64,000 nt of DNA from Monocercomonoides exilis (lineage: Eukaryota; Preaxostyla; Oxymonadida; Polymastigidae): contig LSRY02000021.1 of assembly GCA_001643675.2 (NCBI GenBank), positions 1,116,001 through 1,180,000 of the forward strand, in the 5' to 3' direction. Shown here in pieces: positions 55,371 through 64,000 of the stretch; within the stretch, counting starts at the first letter, position 1, and the number at the start of each line of letters is the position of its first letter. A model generated the notes under the pieces. That model was not told where the DNA came from. It saw only the letters and a program-made list of their open reading frames with translations, and did not search any database. A program made the translations under genes and the position numbers.

Positions 55371-57430
55371 CTTGTCATGCATCATATGTATATGCTTTTT
55401 CAACACAGCACAAATAGATTTCGAGAGAGATGGTGATGGCTTTTAATAACATGTTGCTGTCATTTGAGGCTGCATTTGGCTTGATCGATCCTTAGATTTC
55501 TCCGACGATATTTTCATCGGCAATATTATAATCATCAAATAAGTCTTTTTATTATTATTTCCTTTTCTTCTATCTCTTTAATTCTAATTATCTCTATTTT
55601 CTTTTGAAATGCACTTTCTTTTTCTTCGACACTTGCTTCCGCTCTGTCCATTACCCTCTTTCATCTTCCATTTTTTGTTTATTATTGCCTTCGTTTTCTT
55701 TTAATGTACTTGTCGAGCGAAACAAACATTTTATTAATCTTAGAATACGTTGTCTTCTTTTGACAGATTTCAAATAAAATGTGAGAAATACAGAAGAAGA
55801 AGAATCTCTTGACGAAGAAGCAGCAAACTTCGTAGATGAAGGGATAGACAAAAAAACGGATTTTGCAGAAGAAGCCTCATAATGTGCTTAAAGCGTGTTT
55901 GACGAGAGTCTGATAATCGTCTTGTATATTTTCCCTCAGGTTGTTCCCTCTGTGGAGTGCGCTTCTGAAAGTTTATCGAAATGTTCGTCTTCTCTTTTAT
56001 TTTTATTCTGCAATTTTTTTTTGTGAGGTCTTCTTTATATGTAAGATGTTTAGATGGTTTATCTTCAATGACTTCAGAAGAGTGAGTTAACAAAATCACG
56101 TTAAGTGAGATTGAATGATATTTTCTTCAGTGTCTACACTGAACACAGCTGATGTTGTGCGCATTGCAGCTTGCAAGATGGCTTTTCCAGCTTTTGTTAA
56201 AGCTTGAGACCATGCTCAAGTTAGTTATCATTTTTTCATTCTTCATCTTCCACTCCATCCATGTCATCGCCTCTATCCTCCTCGCCAACTTCGCACACCT
56301 CTTTTTATTGTTCCACTTTCGAAAAGTGTGCGCATGTCTCCTTCAGTAATAATTGAGGAGCTAGTAGTGCAGGGAAGCCAGCAGTAGTTGGAGTGAGAAC
56401 GACAAGCCCGATGCAGTGCCTGAAAGTGAATTGCTTGTGGTTGCGATGTGGAGTGAATGAGATATAAAAGCATGCTGAGCAGCTACTTCAACATCACTCA
56501 CTCCATTGCTTTCTGCTTCTCGATTGCTTCGACTTTATGCTTCAGATTGGTAGATGCACATAAAAATGCTCCGAATAAAGACTGAATGCGAGCTGGTTGC
56601 AGAGAAATTCGAGGATTATTTTCTCTTCACTAACTTCTGTCATTTCTATATGGTGTTTGACATCTTTTAATTATGACTTTGTGCCTGGATTTTGCTTGAT
56701 CTTCTGTACAATTTCATCTTCTGTATTCATTTTTTCTTTTTCTTCTTCATTCTCATCTTTTCCAGTTTGAATGTTGCACTCTCCGAAAAAGATAAAGTTG
56801 TTGGCAGGATGTCGCTTTCTTTGTTTGACATTGATGATGTAAAAGAAGAACTGAAAGAGTTGATGGAGAAGAGAGAAAGAGAGAGAAAGAGAGAGAAAGA
56901 GAGAGAAAGAGAGAGAAAGAGAGAGAAAGAGAAAGAGAAATAGAAATAGAAATAGAAAGAGAAAGAGAAATAGAGAAATAGAGAAATAGAGAGAGAGAGA
57001 AGATGAAGGGAAAAGAAAAGGGCAGATTCTGGATGGAAACGATGCATTTGAGGTTTTTGAGACTGATTTGCGAGAGTGGGAATTGGATCTGACTGAATTA
57101 TCTGGTGATGATGACTATAATCGTTGTCCGCGTGATACAGAGTGCTTTCCAAAAATGAACAATTCTACCAAATTGAATCTTCGAAATATCTTTTCTTTCC
57201 TTCTCGTCTTTTGATGACTCATATTCATACAAACGGTTTGAAGCTACTCTTCTGAAAACATCGCTCAGAGTTAATTTTTCTTCTTCTTCTTTTTCTTATT
57301 TCTGTTTTTCCACTTAACATTTTGGAATCTTGTGTGAATCTATCCCCAGGATGTATTCAGTCGAACAACTTTCAGCCAAAAAATACTCTGATGATTCTGA
57401 ATGTCCCAAGCTTTCTCAAATATTCTCTCT
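55371..57430. other. Mixed non-coding interior of the TIR element
   Basis: Short broken frames only. It contains a GAGA-type microsatellite (56872-57000) inside a short plus-strand frame starting MSLSLFDIDDVKEELKEL at 56809. The right end is the 3' flank of the surface-protein pseudogene. Nothing else recognised. Confidence 0.4.
56872..57000. repeat. GA/GAAA microsatellite in the TIR element
   Basis: AGAGAGAAAGAGAG-type units in at least five near-identical copies, degrading into AGAAATAG units on the right. Confidence 0.85.
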
Positions 57431-58918
57431 TTATCCTCTTTCATTCTTTTTTTCTCCCTCCCTCTCTGCTCTCCTCCACTGCTCTTCTGAAGAAGGCTCC
57501 ATCGTCACCATTTCAAATGCCTTCGGATCCTTTTTCACCGTGTCATTCACAATCTCTTCCAATTCTTCTGTCCATCTCTTTTGTTTTCTCCATCGAACAA
57601 TGAATATCACTGCGACAATTAAAATAATCAAAAGAACAAAGGCCATAACAATCACAATTATAAACCATATCGATTTTCCTTCTTTTCCTCCTTGTACAAG
57701 TTTCCCATCTCCATTTGTTTTCACCTCTCTTGTGTTCTTCAGAATGAAAGGCTCTGTGGCCGAGGGAGCATCAGCATTTCTAAAGAGCAGACACGCATAC
57801 GCCTTTGCCTCCGCTAACGCCTCTCGAAAAATGCTCTCTCGCATTATCTCAAAGGACTCTTTTTCCTAGACAATCCCTTTCGCATCGAACTCCAACAGAT
57901 TCAGCAAAACCTCTGTTTCGATGGTTGTTTACAGCCGGAACGACAGATTGCAGTACAAAAGGAGCTCCACCTGGAATCCGATTGTGACCTTTCTCTGTTT
58001 ATCTACTTCATTCCCAACCTCGTCAATAGAATGGAGTGTTGGGATGAAGAGGGGAGATTGTCTCTGGCGGGGGATGCAGGCAAGGGTGTATTTGCTGTCC
58101 AGCATCCACAGAGAGGTGTTGTCTTTCGCATTGTCTTCCTCTTTCAAACTCTCTTCGATCAGCGACGCCCCATCGGAGTAGGCGATGTTCCTGCGGGCTG
58201 ACGGATAGCTGCTGACCGAAAGGCTGCTACGGGTAGAGGGGCCGTTGCCCACAAACTTTGCATAGTCGATGCGGACAGCACCTCCAGAGATAGACAACGC
58301 TCATCTGATGCGTTTGCCACGGTGAGATCGCTGATAGCTGCTATTGTGTTGTACAAATGAAAGAGGAGATGCTGTCTCAGCTGTCTCCGTTTATATTGCA
58401 GAGCATTCTATGTGAGCTTTCTCAATAAATCACGCGATAAGCGAGAGTTAGGGTGCATTCCTTACACTCACATAACTTCCTTGAAATGTCTGTTCATCAA
58501 TTTCGTTGCTAGAGGATAAGGGACATTGCGAGCAGATGCAATTGTTCGGGGAAATATACTCAGATGGAGAAGACACAAAAAGTACAGACGAGCCTAAGGA
58601 TGCGCTGGCACCTGTGTTTGTTCAGTTGGGAAAGATGAACCGGAAAAGGCAAAATATTCTTCGGCTGTAAAGGGGAGGCAGAGGATTCCTCCCTGCGAAA
58701 ACACCAGATGCTCTATTCCTACGCTGTGCTCCAAGGAGCTCCCGCACCGGCGAAACTCGAAGACGCTGACTGACATCTGGATGTGCTGAAAGTTTATTTC
58801 TGCGAAGGAGATGCGGTCGACAGTAGAGAGAAAAAAACGCGGGAGAGCGAACGCGAGGCGTTTGACGTAGCTGTTATCGACAATCAAGTGGCCATTCTCG
58901 ATGGCTAGCAAAGATTAG
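57431..58918 (-). pseudogene. Decayed surface-protein gene: beta-helix ectodomain, transmembrane helix and cytosolic tail
   Basis: Several minus-strand fragments follow each other in order but in changing frames. From the 5' side come a segment with FRRCGSSLEHSVGIEHLVF, then the glycine-rich GGAVRIDYAKFVGNGPST with SDGASLIEESLKEE. The 3' end encodes FREALAEAKAYACLLF, a transmembrane helix (SIWFIIVIVMAFVLLIILIV) and a basic, acidic cytosolic tail. This order matches the large type I beta-helix surface proteins I recall from oxymonads. Stops and frameshifts make it a pseudogene. The plus strand gives only shadow frames. Confidence 0.55.
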
Positions 58919-59741
58919 TCGAGGAATGCTGGATGTTCAGCTTGCTCTGTGGTTGACAAAATGGTAGAGGAAGCAAAATGAACAAAGAAGAGAAAAATGT
59001 GGCCATCGGTGTGGCACACAACAGCACTGCCCGTGTGCGAAAAAGATGGGTCGAAGAGGAAGTCGAGACGCCCAATCCTGACATTTGCAGACGTCGCAAA
59101 GATAACAGGGCAGCGCTGAATGGAGGCTTCGTTTGCATTATTGGGAATATTGCAACAAAATAGTTAATTTAAATAAATCCAAAATTTTATTAACATAAAA
59201 GAACAAACAAATCACAAACCATCAATTTTGTAAATAATTTTGTTTATTTGGACTTGAACAAGTTGTATTAGCTTCTATGAAACATTGATGTTCATTATGA
59301 GCAATGAAAAATTCCCATTTTAACAATACAAGAATTCTTATAATCGATAAAACATTCTCAAAAAACAATCGAAACATACTATGAAAATTTCATGAATCAA
59401 CAATTGCAAAACAGTTTAATCAAGAAAAACCCTTTTTCATTGAATAACAAAAATATTAATTTTGATCAAATAATTGGATATATTATTTTTTGATCCTTTA
59501 TGTATTATCTTGTTGAGAAGTTTGTATGAACCAACAAACATAACTTTGAAAGATTGATATTTTCATTGATATTATGGAAACGGAATAAAAATTAATTAAC
59601 TGACATGGGTCGATTTTTTGATCTGATGTCACTTTTCAAAAAAATTTAGCCATATAAAATAAAAAAGAAAGCTTAGAATTATATAAATTTTTAAAATAAT
59701 TCTTTATTTAAGTTGGTTTCATTTTTAGTAATCAGTAATTT
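58919..59741. other. Right interior of the TIR element
   Basis: Up to about 59160 there is low-quality coding debris on either strand. From 59160 to 59741 it is AT-rich without recognised features. Confidence 0.45.
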
Positions 59742-59918
59742 GTTTGATCATAACCATAATATTTTCGAAAATTTGATTTTTTTCATAGAAAAAAAAAGTG
59801 TTCTAAAAATGGAAAATTCACCCCTAGCATGTTTTATTTTTTGATATTAAATCATTCTATTAGAAAAAATCCGAAAAAAAAACGAGTTTCTGAATGTTAT
59901 TTAAAGTTGTGATTAACC
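59742..59918 (-). repeat. Right 177-bp terminal inverted repeat
   Basis: Reverse complement of 50370-50546 apart from two bases near the tip. The outermost base directly abuts the right target copy TAATCGAT. Confidence 0.95.
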
Positions 59919-59926
59919 TAATCGAT
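59919..59926. repeat. Right target-site duplication (TAATCGAT)
   Basis: Partner of TAATCGAC at 50362-50369. It belongs to the ubiquitin-like coding sequence on the minus strand (ATC GAT TA). Confidence 0.8.
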
Positions 59927-60136
59927 TAATTTCCTTCTGTTTTCTAACGATTTTCCACAAAATATGGAGCGTATATCATCAGCTGGGATCCCTTCAGTTC
60001 TTTCAATCAAAACTTTCAAATCCCAAACGCTGAAGTGTGTATCCACACTGCAAGAAATCTTTTTACCAGATAATAGCAAACAGTGAACAGTAAAAGGCTT
60101 ATGATCCCTAGACAAAACAGAAAAATGACTTGACAT
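59919..60136 (-). CDS. N-terminal part of the split gene: most of a ubiquitin-like domain
   Basis: Starting at the ATG at 60136, 72 codons encode a short leader and a ubiquitin fold. It shows PFTVHCLLLSGKKISCSVD, the helix WDLKVLIERTEGIPADDIRS and the turn IFCGKSLENRRKLID. Ubiquitin continues here with D-Y-N-I; instead the frame runs into the inserted element and stops at TAG created at the junction (59918-59920). The missing strands are found at 50369 on the other side of the insertion. As it stands the domain lacks its last beta-strand and is probably non-functional. No C-terminal Gly-Gly follows in the distal half, so this was an integral Ubl domain rather than a conjugated modifier. Confidence 0.8.
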
Positions 60137-60233
60137 TTTTTAATGATCACTCACATAAAATAAAATTATATTTTTTATTTTCTTTGTCTTTTTCTTTCTT
60201 TCTCGTATAGCAGTAAAACACTTGTCTCAATCA

Positions 60234-60236
<3 letters not shown>

Positions 60237-60286
<50 letters not shown>
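60237..60286. repeat. Poly(T) tract of about 48-50 bases
   Basis: An uninterrupted T run upstream of the split ubiquitin-like gene. It could be the poly(A) relic of a minus-strand retroposed sequence or simple slippage. No retroposed gene recognised beside it. Confidence 0.9.
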
Positions 60287-60287
<1 letters not shown>

Positions 60288-61046
60288 TTGACTGACAGAA
60301 AGAGGAATCAACAAATGATAGAGATCATCAGTAACGATTTAGCTAATAATATTTGCTACGAAATTAAATGTTCGAAATACATCTGCTTTCAACGAATTTT
60401 TGAGAATATACAACTGCTTCTTTTTTCCCATTAAACCTGAAAATGAAGAATTTTTCACACTTTATTGAACATGGAAAAGGATTGTTCGTTTTTCTTTTGT
60501 TTGACTTGAAATTGCAAAAGAAGTGATAAAAAGATTTCATGCAACTAAAAGAAAATGTGGAAATGAATTTTTAAAATTGTTTATTTCATTAGATGAATTT
60601 TGAAATAAAAAAATATTTTGAAATAAAATTTTATTTCAAGTTTTATATGGGTTATTTTGAATTAATCCACTTATTTCAAAATAACCAAGTTATTTTCAGT
60701 AAGACTGACTTATTTTGAGTTTTCGAAACCACAATGATTTTTTCAAATGTGATAATTCGACTAAATGAAAAATTACGAATATTTAAATTTCAATGTCTTT
60801 GTTATGAATAAGTACCATATTTGTAAAAGCAATGTGGTGAATTTGTTAAATAAATTTGAAAAATCAAAATTCAACAAAAATTTGTATCATATCATTAGGG
60901 CATCTTCAATAGTTGCAATGATTAATAAATGACAGTTTATAATGATTCAATGCAAAAGCCTTACAAAAAACTGTGAAATTTCCCAAGAACACAGATTTTT
61001 TGTTTTGTTTTTTCACCCATTAAATCTACGAAATGATCCAATGAAA
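60287..61046. other. AT-rich region without recognised genes
   Basis: Only short AT-skewed frames. Repeated TTATTTTGA/ATTTCAAAATAA words near 60590-60730 form small imperfect palindromes. Confidence 0.4.
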
Positions 61047-61286
61047 TCAACAGCTCAAATTTTTTTTCAATTCATAAAGCTTAAAGCGATTTTTGATTGC
61101 AATAGGTATTAAAGCTGCAAATCTATCATATGGTTTCATGAAAAATAAACTGTGCTTGGCCTTTTCTTTATAATTAGAATGGATTCGATATTTGTTTTCA
61201 ATTACCGCATTATTTAAAACTGTTGCAAGATGACCTATTTGAAAAAGCAAAGAGTTATGTGGGTAAATGCGTTGATCTGAATGCAA
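61047..61286 (-). CDS. Possible small gene or exon of unknown identity
   Basis: A 79-codon frame with fairly balanced composition (IYPHNSLLFQIGHLATVLNN, FFMKPYDRFAALIPIAIKN). That is more protein-like than other frames in this AT-rich stretch. No family recognised. It could be an exon fragment of a larger gene or a decayed remnant. Confidence 0.3.
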   Translation of the reverse strand: MHSDQRIYPHNSLLFQIGHLATVLNNAVIENKYRIHSNYKEKAKHSLFFMKPYDRFAALIPIAIKNRFKLYELKKNLSC

Positions 61287-61361
61287 TGTGTGAAAATATG
61301 ATTATCTATCAATTTTCAAAAATTATTTTATTTATTTTCGGATTAGAAAACTTGATTCGTT

Positions 61362-62099
61362 GGAAATGAAAATGGAGAAGGAGGGAGCTCGTGTGTGTTT
61401 GACTGCAGTTTCACTTCATGTTCGGCTACAAATAATTATGGTGGAGGCATGTTTTGCAAAAATGTTCCAGTTGAATTCAAAATGAGGAGCATTCAATTTA
61501 TGTCATGTTCAACAACCGCATATGGAGGAGGTTTGAGATTGCACCTAAACAGACCAACAGCACCTGATGATGGAATCTATTGTTATTTCCTTTTCTTTCA
61601 TGAATGCAAATGCTCTGCTAATACTCCATATGGGCATGATGTTGAATATGCAGATCATTACGGTCTTTATTTTGAGTCAGGGAATCCGTTCTTCGAATGC
61701 TACACCACGAACACAGATGACAGAAGGATGTGCTATGCATACAACTACTCGAATGCTGGTGCCTGGACGTTTCAACACACGGAAAAGAAGGAGTGGCTGA
61801 AGGACAAGACGATCTATGTTTCTGTGAATGGGAATGATTCATATGAGCTGTGTGGGGCAAATGAATCAAATCCGTGTCTGACGGTGAAGAAAGCGTTTGA
61901 GATGTGTGGAGTACATATTAGCTTGACAATCACGCTGATGGAAGGGAATCATGTAAGTGAGGCAACAACAATTGAGATTGGGACAAAGAAGATTTCGGTC
62001 ATTGGGAGAGGCAAAGATAAGAATGTGAATGAAACGAATGCGATTTTTATTGAAATAATCACTGTTATCCGAAGCAATAGAAGATTTTGTACAGAATGA
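61362..62099 (+). pseudogene. Fragment of a beta-helix surface protein
   Basis: One open frame of about 245 codons. It shows tandem beta-helix units (CVFDCSFTSCSATNNYGGG, FMSCSTTAYGGGLRL). A domain boundary follows with TIYVSVNGNDSYELCG and NPCLTVKKAFEMC, a pattern seen at the start of right-handed beta-helix ectodomains. There is no signal peptide, no start region and no membrane anchor, and the frame collapses after IEIGTKKISVIGRGK. It is therefore an internal fragment of a larger gene. Cys- and Gly-rich repeats of this type occur in adhesin-like surface families. The family call is from memory. Confidence 0.6.
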
Positions 62100-62940
62100 G
62101 GCAGCTTCGAATGCCAGAAAAAGATAACTATGAACGATGACGGTAATGAGGGAGAAAAGCAGTTGAAGCATTTTGAAAGAAATGAAGGATCCAAAGGAGA
62201 GAAATGTCAAATATTTTTGTTGAGACAGTACCACCTTCCAAAGAATCCCACTGAGAAAAAAGGAAAAGATGATGTAACAACAGATAATCCATCTATACAA
62301 TATATGTATGACCTCCGACCTCATAAAGCATATACAAGTGCTGCGCGGCAGTCGAGTTGCTCGTAAAAGTTTTGTCAAGAAACATGCAATCTGCAAGCCA
62401 GGAACTATGCTTCCGTTCAAAACAGTATTCCGTTGGGATTTCCCTAACATGCTGAAGATGGCAGAGGTATCTGAACTCGGTAGAAGACGAAAAATATTTA
62501 TGCATCAGCGCACTCGGAGCAAAAGCAGAACAAGAGCAGTATGCGCTAAAGAAGCATCGCAACTGCCACTTGAAGTGTCAGACAACATTGCCAGCAACAC
62601 ACATTGCTCACATGGCGTCTGAAGAGGCTTGTCAAACACACCCTCTCCTTCTGCTTTTTTCTTCCAATCTCCCACATTTATTATTATTTTTGTTGTTGCT
62701 GCTGCATATAACCCATCGACACTTCAGCACTAGCATTCGCCCAACCCCTTTTATTCTTGCCTTCTCATTCACTCTATCAACAGGGAAAATGCAACTCTTT
62801 GTGCCTGCTATTGATGGAGATGCAGGAGAAGCAGCTGAAGCACGAGGAAAAGAGGAAAATGATTAGAAGATATCTGACAAACCAGCGGCGTATCTGGCGG
62901 ATGAGTACGGCACGAACGTAAAGACGAAACCGCACTGCCT
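62100..62940 (+). pseudogene. Coding debris downstream of the surface-protein fragment
   Basis: Several partly overlapping plus-strand frames read like protein but cannot be joined. One is at 62308-62622 (VARKSFVKKHAICKPGTML, FRWDFPNMLKMAEVSELGRR) and another at 62130-62366. Codon use is intermediate between host genes and the GC-rich core of the TIR element. No family recognised. Confidence 0.35.
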
Positions 62941-62941
62941 T

Positions 62942-63290
62942 CTTCTTCTTCTTCTCCTCCTTCTCCTTCTCCTTCTCCTTCTCCTTCTCCTTCTCCTTCT
63001 CCTTCTCCTTCTCCTTCTCCTTCTCCTTCTCCTTCTCCTTCTCCTTCTCCTTCTCCTTCTCCTTCTCCTTCTCCTCCTCCTCCTCCTCCTCCTCCTCCTT
63101 CTTCTCTTTCTCCTTCTCTTCCTTCTTCTTCTGATCTAATCACTCAAACAACTGCTCAATCTTCTTCTTCTTCTTCTTCTTCTTCTTCTTCTTCTCCTCC
63201 TCCTTCTTCTTCTTCTTCTTCTCCTTCTTCTTCTTCTTCAAATTCTTCAAATTCTTCAAATTCTTCTTTTCTTTCTTTCTTTCTTCTTCT
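62942..63290. repeat. CTCCTT hexanucleotide array and CTT/CTC tracts
   Basis: About 20 nearly perfect tandem copies of CCTTCT (62956-63075) are flanked by CTT and CTC triplet runs out to about 63290. Antisense frames give Gly-Glu and Lys repeats, not real proteins. Confidence 0.95.
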
Positions 63291-63512
63291 TCTTCAATAC
63301 CAACGTCGATGTCAACTTTATCTTTGGAGTATAAATTACCTTCATTTATTGAAGAGAGTAACGCAACAGATGCAAAAATTGCTAAAACCAAAACAAACAA
63401 AGGAGAAATCAAAGAAGAAGAAAACGGAATACAAGATTGTTAGAATATTTTGCAACTCTGCACAAAGATGCATGGCGAAGAGAATAAAGAGTTGAGTGGA
63501 GCATCTGTGTGA

Positions 63513-64000
63513 GTGAATCAATCCTTATTCCTCTCATCACGTTCAATGCCCTTTATGTCCTTCTCCCAATTAACAATTTTCAACATTTCAACAGCATCAT
63601 CAGATTATTCACCTCCAACAACTACATCAACCCAAGCTACATGTGTGATTGGAAGCTACTCATTTTCATCGGTTTGTGATACATGTGAGGGCGGGGTTAT
63701 TCCCTTTCTGACTGCCTCAAACATTTCATTCATTGGATGCTATAGAACAAGGAAAGCGGAGGCGCTATTGAAGCCAAGGAGGCAAAGCATAAGTTTTGAT
63801 GGAGCAAATACTTTTATTTGGTGCGAATGGAACAGATCAAAGTCAACAGGAAACAATGATTCTTCAACCAACGGAACATTAAGCTGAGAGGTTATCTGCA
63901 TGTGCAACCAATCATTTGTCACTGTGTCTGTTTCGAATTGCTCTTTCAATGATTGAGGTGCTCATTATGATGGAGGAAAGCATATTCTGTTTTAGTCTCA
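63513..64000 (+). pseudogene. Decayed beta-helix surface-protein gene running off the window
   Basis: The frame encodes segments typical of the same surface family: YSFSSVCDTCEGGVIPFLTA, SNISFIGCYRTR, then FIWCEWNRSKSTGNN and NGTLS. Two in-frame TGAs (near 63884 and 63946) interrupt it, but the same frame continues as VICMCNQSFVTVSVSNCSFN and GAHYDGG up to the window end. It is therefore a pseudogene with single-base stops rather than frameshifts, assuming the standard code. The remainder lies outside the window. Confidence 0.6.

Larger units (their letters stand above)
50370..59918. mobile_element. 9.5-kb TIR element of unknown superfamily that splits the ubiquitin-like gene
   Basis: A 9,549-bp insertion with 177-bp inverted ends (50370-50546 and 59742-59918) and an 8-bp target duplication. 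The tips are GGTGAGTCACAAC on the left and GGTTAATCACAAC on the right. The interior has AT-rich subterminal zones about 1.2 kb (left) and 0.6 kb (right) long. Between them lies a GC-richer centre with a plus-strand decayed gene (51.7-55.4 kb) and a minus-strand surface-protein pseudogene (57.4-58.9 kb). No transposase, polymerase, integrase or capsid gene was recognised. 8-bp duplications occur in hAT, P, Merlin and some Mutator elements. GG-starting ends would allow a Merlin relative. It is best described as a large non-autonomous, gene-capturing element. Confidence 0.85.

Noticed and set aside
50370-59918. The 9.5-kb insertion as a giant spliced intron
   Set aside because: GTTAAT could be a donor at the right side, but no AG acceptor precedes the resumed coding sequence. 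The inverted ends and duplicated target fit a transposon instead.
50370-59918. Polinton/Maverick or integrated virus
   Set aside because: No polymerase B, integrase, packaging ATPase, protease or capsid-like frame was recognised, and the target duplication is 8 bp rather than 6.
62808-63143. Gly-Glu repeat frame on the minus strand
   Set aside because: Produced by the CTCCTT array.
63140-63412. Minus-strand frame beginning with a signal-peptide-like stretch
   Set aside because: There is no ATG at its start, and it runs straight into CTT repeats read as Lys/Glu. Possibly an N-terminal remnant of a surface gene, but too weak to annotate.

Overview
This window is nuclear DNA of an AT-rich, intron-bearing unicellular eukaryote. 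Several genes break into exons at short GT-AG introns, often with a GTTTG-type donor. Joining those exons gives recognisable eukaryotic proteins: MFAP1, MAT1, ATG4, a p24 cargo receptor, a Rad21/Rec8 kleisin, an Arf-like GTPase and a CK1/TTBK-type kinase. My best guess is an oxymonad (Preaxostyla) flagellate. The reason is three decayed copies, near the right end, of a beta-helix surface-protein family that I remember from oxymonad genomes. That is recollection, not a search. The standard genetic code fits the host genes, with a marked preference for TGA stops.

Layout. 1-7.9 kb: a possible 3' gene end, a secreted GH2 exo-glucosaminidase-like enzyme (-), MFAP1 (+) and MAT1 (-). 8.2-11.1 kb: two identical head-to-tail Merlin/ISXO2-type DNA transposons. 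11.8-16.7 kb: an ATG4 autophagy protease whose catalytic domain is split by about 1,500 residues of mostly serine. 17-21.5 kb: a two-saposin secreted protein, a nine-exon repeat zinc-ribbon protein and a mannose-6-phosphate-receptor/Atg27-like membrane protein. 21.8-26.4 kb: a structurally complete DIRS retrotransposon (-) with inverted terminal repeats and an internal complementary region. 26.5-28.6 kb: dispersed repeat and microsatellites. 28.6-38.5 kb: kinase, a small membrane protein, an Arf-like GTPase and a large charged coiled-coil protein, all on the minus strand. 38.5-42.4 kb: gene-free AT-rich DNA with a fold-back element and a short repeat family. 42.4-46.9 kb: a COMM-domain protein and a p24 protein sharing a 72-bp divergent promoter, then Rad21/Rec8.

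47.6-64 kb is the most unusual part. A gene encoding an N-terminal ubiquitin-like domain is cut in two by a 9,549-bp insertion (50370-59918). The insertion has 177-bp terminal inverted repeats that differ at only two bases near their tips, and it is flanked by an 8-bp target duplication. Inside are GC-richer, decayed protein-coding sequences and no transposase I can recognise. Beyond it lie more surface-protein debris and simple repeats.

The host genes are mainly housekeeping: splicing, CDK-activating kinase/TFIIH, autophagy, ER-Golgi and lysosomal traffic, and cohesin. They do not form an operon or a single pathway. Exon models were built by eye from splice signals and checked only for reading-frame consistency.
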